Source of the DNA: CBDUEV01 sp965366365
GTDB taxonomy: Bacteria > Actinomycetota > Acidimicrobiia > Spongiisociales > JAENVV01
Length of the DNA: 64,000 bases
Assembly (NCBI GenBank): GCA_965366365.1
Contig: CBDUEV010000004.1
Location: 31,130 to 95,129 of the forward strand
Direction: 5' to 3'
In this document: in pieces, positions 60,772-64,000 of the stretch
Layout: each line of letters begins with the position of its first letter
Position numbering within the stretch: the first letter of the stretch is position 1
Made by a program: the position numbers and the translations under genes
Notes under the pieces: model-generated
What the model was told of the DNA's origin: nothing
Databases searched by the model: none
Seen by the model: the letters and a program-made list of their open reading frames with translations, nothing else

Positions 60772-62946
60772 TTGGCACGACCCGCAGCCCGACACCTCCC
60801 CGAAGCAGGGTTGGTGGAGTTGAGGGTGCACGGCGTAGGCGGTTCCAGCCCCGAAGCGGTCCTCGGGGTCGAGGCGGCCACCCGCCTGGCGGACGACCTC
60901 ATCCCCGACATCCCCGGGGACGAGTCGGCGGGTTTCTTCCAACCTGACGGGCCGGCCAGCCGAGTCGCCGACCCGGACCGCCGGCTCGAGGCGTATTCGT
61001 GGGGTGGGTTGACGTCGCGGTCGGCCGCACGGGCGCTGTGGTTGATCCTGGCCCCGTTTGCCATGGTCAACCTGGCCGGCTGGATGATCGAGCACGACGG
61101 CCAGCCGACCCAGCCCACTCGGACAGCGAGCCGATTCGACGTGGTCAACCGCGCCATCGCCCGGTTGGTGGCCTTGAGCCTCACGATCGAGACGTTCTTC
61201 CTGGCCACGCGCGTGGCACTCGATCAGTTCGCTCTGCAATGCGGGAGCCAGGGCCGGTGGTGCGGGCAGTGGTGGCTCCGGCCGCTGTCGTTCACGGACG
61301 GTCTTCTCGGACACAACCTGGTGGTGGGGGTCGTCTTTCCAATCGGACTGCTCGGCGTGATCGGGCTCATCACCCGCCGATCCCAAACCTTCCTCCACGG
61401 CAAGCCCTCTGCGACAGGCATGAGCGGCTTCACCGACCCGGCTTTCGTTCGCAACCTCACCCATCCCGAATTCTGGCAACAAGCCGGGGTCGGTCATCGG
61501 CTCGGCATCGTTCACGTTGCCGCCGGGTTCGCCACCATCGGACTCACCCTCGTCGGCGTGGTCCAGACCACCTCGGATGGCCGGCTGTTCGGCTTGCCGA
61601 CCATCATGCTGGTGTTGTTGGCGTTGACAGCCGGCCTGGTCGGCACGTTGCGATTTCCGGTGTTGGTGCGCTGGGCTCTGCTCGGCGCCGCCATCAGCTC
61701 GGTGGCGGCGGCCATGGCTCTGACCTGGCCCGTGACAGGGGCGTGGGAACTCTCCAAGGGTCCGACAGCCGATCTCGACCAGTGGCTGTTCTCGGCGCAG
61801 ATTGCGGTGATCGCTCTGTTCGTCCTCGCCACGTGGGTTGCGCGGAGAGCCCGGCCCGTCCCGGAACGAGGATCCGTAGCCCGGTGGCTCCTCCCCCCGG
61901 CCCTGATGGTGGGGGCCGTCGGCTTGATCGCAGCCTTCGGCAACGGGTTCACGATTGCCGTGGCTGCGCTCCTCGGGAATGCCGGACCCCGCTCAGGCGA
62001 CGGGATGGCGTCCGGCGCGGTCGGAACCATCGTGTACGGCCAGTCGGCGGGCCTCGTGGCGTCCATCTTCGTCCTCGCCTTGGCGGCCATGGCCATCGTC
62101 ACTATCGGCTTCTACCTCCGCGACCGGGCTTCGGTAGCGGCGATCTCGTCGATCGTCGGCGAGTACGACCCCGCCATCACCCCCGCCCTGGCCACCCGGA
62201 TCCGGCGGGGACGAGCCCTCGCCCGGCTCCCCGATCGGGCTCCGGAGATCCTGGGGGCGGGAGTCATCACCCTGGTGGGCATCCTCGGCGTGCTGCTCGT
62301 GCGCTCGGGCGGACGTCTCGAGGATCCCGTTTTCGCCGACACCCTGCGCCCCATCCACGGTTTCTCATCGGCGATTCTCCTGGCCCTACCCGTCGTGGGC
62401 GCCTTCCTCATCTTCCAGGCGTACCGAAAACCCGGATGGAGGCGCGTCGTCGGAATCATCTGGGATGTCACCACGTTCTGGCCGCGCTGGTTCCACCCCT
62501 TCGCTCCGCCGAGCTACGGAGAACGAGCCATTCCGGACCTCGAGCGACGCCTTACTCAGATCGGCGCGAGTGGGGAGCGCATCGTGGTCTCAGCCCACAG
62601 CCAGGGGTCCCTCCTCGCCGCTTCCTCGCTGGCGGTGGCACCCACCGCCGGGACTGCCTTGGTCACCCATGGATCTCCCCTCCACCGGCTCTATGCCCGG
62701 TTCTTCCCCGAATACCTCGGGGGTGGATTCAGTTCGAGATTGCGGGATCGACTCGAAGGCCGGTGGATCAATCTGTACCGGCTCAGCGACTACATAGGTG
62801 GTCCGGTTCCCGACTGTGGCGACGATCGGGTCCTGGCGGACCCCCTCTCCCCCCTCGACGACGAAACCCTGCGAACCCACCTGGCGTACGACCGAGAAGA
62901 ACCCCACGCTCAGTCGATCCGCGATCTGTTCGACCGCCTGCGCTGA
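60772..62946 (+). CDS. Large membrane protein with an alpha/beta-hydrolase-like nucleophile motif
   Basis: Protein of 724 residues. The N-terminal LVELRVHGVGGSSPEAVLG resembles the first strand and loop of serine hydrolases. Then come about nine or ten hydrophobic helices (about 85-530), and the C-terminal domain has VVSAHSQGSLLAASSL, a GXSXG-type AHSQG nucleophile elbow, plus THGSPLHRLYARFFP. The membrane segment therefore looks inserted into a hydrolase fold. I chose TTG 60772 because AGAGGAG lies six bases upstream and TAGAGT (60741-60746) is a plausible -10; in-frame GTG at 60745 would sit inside that -10. Function unknown. Confidence 0.7.
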   Translation: MARPAARHLPEAGLVELRVHGVGGSSPEAVLGVEAATRLADDLIPDIPGDESAGFFQPDGPASRVADPDRRLEAYSWGGLTSRSAARALWLILAPFAMVNLAGWMIEHDGQPTQPTRTASRFDVVNRAIARLVALSLTIETFFLATRVALDQFALQCGSQGRWCGQWWLRPLSFTDGLLGHNLVVGVVFPIGLLGVIGLITRRSQTFLHGKPSATGMSGFTDPAFVRNLTHPEFWQQAGVGHRLGIVHVAAGFATIGLTLVGVVQTTSDGRLFGLPTIMLVLLALTAGLVGTLRFPVLVRWALLGAAISSVAAAMALTWPVTGAWELSKGPTADLDQWLFSAQIAVIALFVLATWVARRARPVPERGSVARWLLPPALMVGAVGLIAAFGNGFTIAVAALLGNAGPRSGDGMASGAVGTIVYGQSAGLVASIFVLALAAMAIVTIGFYLRDRASVAAISSIVGEYDPAITPALATRIRRGRALARLPDRAPEILGAGVITLVGILGVLLVRSGGRLEDPVFADTLRPIHGFSSAILLALPVVGAFLIFQAYRKPGWRRVVGIIWDVTTFWPRWFHPFAPPSYGERAIPDLERRLTQIGASGERIVVSAHSQGSLLAASSLAVAPTAGTALVTHGSPLHRLYARFFPEYLGGGFSSRLRDRLEGRWINLYRLSDYIGGPVPDCGDDRVLADPLSPLDDETLRTHLAYDREEPHAQSIRDLFDRLR

Positions 62947-62974
62947 GCCCGTCGCGGCGCTCGTGGTGCGTTCC

Positions 62975-63910
62975 CTAGAGCGCCAGGATCTCTGCGAGAA
63001 CCTCTTCGACGGCCTCCCAGTTGAGGAGGTGTCCGGCTCCATCGACCCAGGTGAGGGTGGCGTTGGGGATGCCCGCCACCAACCGTTCCGAGTGATTCGG
63101 AGGAGTTGTGATGTCGGAAGTTCCGCAGATGACACGGGTGGGTACCTGGATCTCGCCCAGCCGCGGATAGTTTGACTCGTCGACCAACATCTCGGCCGCC
63201 GGGTGGATGGCGGGATGGTTCTGACCGACGAACATCGTCCTGAAGGCTTCCAGGATCGACGGAGAGCGGCGACCGACGACGGAGGCGGCGAGCAACGTGC
63301 CGTATGTGTGCGTGTTCCCGATGGCCGTGATGACGCCGGCCTTGATCAGAGGGATCTCGATTTGGTGCTGGGGCGCTCCTTCGGCGATGTCGCCGGCAGT
63401 GGATCCCATCAGCACCAACCCGCGCAGCCGGCCGGCGAGGTCGGGATGGTCGAGAAGGAACTTGATGGCCAGAAAACCGCCCATGGAATGGCCGACGAGT
63501 ACTGCGTCATCCAGGTCGTAGTGCTCGATGACCGCTGCGTAGTCGCTCGCCATCTGGGACGATCCGACACCGTCGCGGCCGATGCTGGACCCTCCGTGAC
63601 CGCGTTGGTCGAAGGTGATGACCCGACGTCCCTCACGAATCAGCCGTTCCGCCAGGACACTGAATTCGGTGCTGGTCAGACCGTAGCCGTGTGCAAAGAG
63701 CACCGGTGCTCCGGAACCGGCGGAGGTGGTATGCACGCGGGTGCCGTCCTCGCCGACAATGATCGCTTCGGTCCCGGGGGCAGGATGGAGGAGTTCTTCG
63801 AGCTGATAGGGATCAGGTCCCTCAGCCAGCTTTCGGGCGCCCAGCGAAGCGGCAAGATGAACGGTGCCGGCCAGAGCGCCGGCGCCGAGGATGAGTTTGG
63901 TGGGTTTCAT
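62975..63910 (-). CDS. Alpha/beta-hydrolase
   Basis: Hydrolase of 311 residues of the alpha/beta fold: oxyanion-loop HGYGLTSTE, FDQRGHGGSS, nucleophile elbow LVGHSMGGFLA (Ser about 135), acid strand with CGTSDITTPP, and catalytic His in GAGHLLNWE. A hydrophobic N terminus (GAGALAGTVHLAASLGARKL) suggests membrane anchoring or a signal. Substrate unknown; close to epoxide hydrolases and esterases. GAGAAT lies six bases before the ATG at 63910, matching the leaderless pattern. The 90 bases to the right edge hold no gene. Confidence 0.88.
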   Translation of the reverse strand: MKPTKLILGAGALAGTVHLAASLGARKLAEGPDPYQLEELLHPAPGTEAIIVGEDGTRVHTTSAGSGAPVLFAHGYGLTSTEFSVLAERLIREGRRVITFDQRGHGGSSIGRDGVGSSQMASDYAAVIEHYDLDDAVLVGHSMGGFLAIKFLLDHPDLAGRLRGLVLMGSTAGDIAEGAPQHQIEIPLIKAGVITAIGNTHTYGTLLAASVVGRRSPSILEAFRTMFVGQNHPAIHPAAEMLVDESNYPRLGEIQVPTRVICGTSDITTPPNHSERLVAGIPNATLTWVDGAGHLLNWEAVEEVLAEILAL

Positions 63911-63916
63911 ACGGCC

Positions 63917-63922
63917 ATTCTC
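63917..63922 (-). promoter_or_regulatory. Putative -10 element of the alpha/beta-hydrolase gene (leaderless)
   Basis: GAGAAT on the minus strand, six bases (GGCCGT) before the ATG at 63910. Confidence 0.4.
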
Positions 63923-64000
63923 GCGCACAGGGCGCAAGGTGGCACTTCCGGGTCTGGCGGGTTCGCGGTCTGGCGCTTCAGGGGTTGGCGGCGTCCGGGT

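Noticed and set aside
1..64000. tRNA, rRNA, CRISPR arrays, transposases, integrases or attachment sites
   Set aside because: Looked for in gaps and among proteins; none seen. A covariance-model scan would be decisive for tRNAs.

Overview
The window is GC-rich, densely packed bacterial chromosome (about 59 protein genes on both strands). Many neighbours overlap by ATGA or GTGA. The mix points to Actinomycetota, plausibly an Acidimicrobiia-like lineage: a zinc-ribbon protein with a septum-formation domain, an XRE regulator with an MmyB-type ligand domain, an FlK-type thioesterase, a DUF3179 lipoprotein, DrrAB-type exporters and many apparently leaderless genes. This placement is inference only. 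I saw no rRNA, tRNA, CRISPR array, insertion sequence, integrase or phage gene, so the window reads as ordinary core and accessory chromosome.

Layout. 1-3666: the end of an OmpR-type response regulator, its histidine kinase, and two uncharacterised membrane proteins. 3677-8461: flippase-like membrane protein, VOC protein, MFS transporter, SRPBCC protein, DUF3179 lipoprotein. 8510-12234: glmS, a septum-formation-like protein and a CPBP protease. 12231-18741 (minus strand): a formate module of formate-tetrahydrofolate ligase, a formate dehydrogenase catalytic subunit read through an in-frame UGA as selenocysteine, a fused NuoE/NuoF-type diaphorase, and a separate Fe-S subunit equivalent to the N-terminal half of a normal FdhA. 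18897-25928: small membrane proteins, XRE and ArsR regulators, a Cys/Met-metabolism PLP enzyme, an orphan ABC ATPase, an acyl-CoA ligase and a DUF2339 protein. 26090-31291: a surface-glycan or modification cluster (sulfotransferase, FkbM and second methyltransferase-like protein, two glycosyltransferases). 31288-33866: two CNNM/CorC-type transporters. 33929-35416: a MarR/VOC/DoxX module with a clear operator. 35440-45844: ABC-2 exporter, PQ-loop protein, thioesterase, ClC channel, NmrA-type oxidoreductase, MFS, Dus, CDF and Maf. 45999-51069: secreted repeat protein, orphan CoxL-like molybdoenzyme and an unusual histidine kinase. 51187-63910: two more ABC-2 exporters, YbaK, an unknown family, OsmC, an S41 protease, MsrA, a membrane-embedded hydrolase-like protein and an alpha/beta hydrolase.

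The most interesting biology is the formate module. FdhA carries selenocysteine at residue 82, and a bacterial SECIS hairpin with the loop GGUCU lies directly downstream of the UGA. The catalytic chain is also split: its Mo-cofactor-proximal [4Fe-4S] domain sits at the end of another protein encoded two genes later. With Fhs upstream, the set would interconvert formate, CO2 and formyl-tetrahydrofolate, exchanging electrons with NAD(P)H.

A second theme is transcription. About nineteen gene starts have an NANNNT hexamer exactly 6-7 bases before the start codon, as expected for leaderless mRNAs. Operon-internal genes and a few others use Shine-Dalgarno sites. Two regulatory nodes can be read in detail: the MarR operator at 34898-34913 and the ArsR-type palindrome at 21158-21177.
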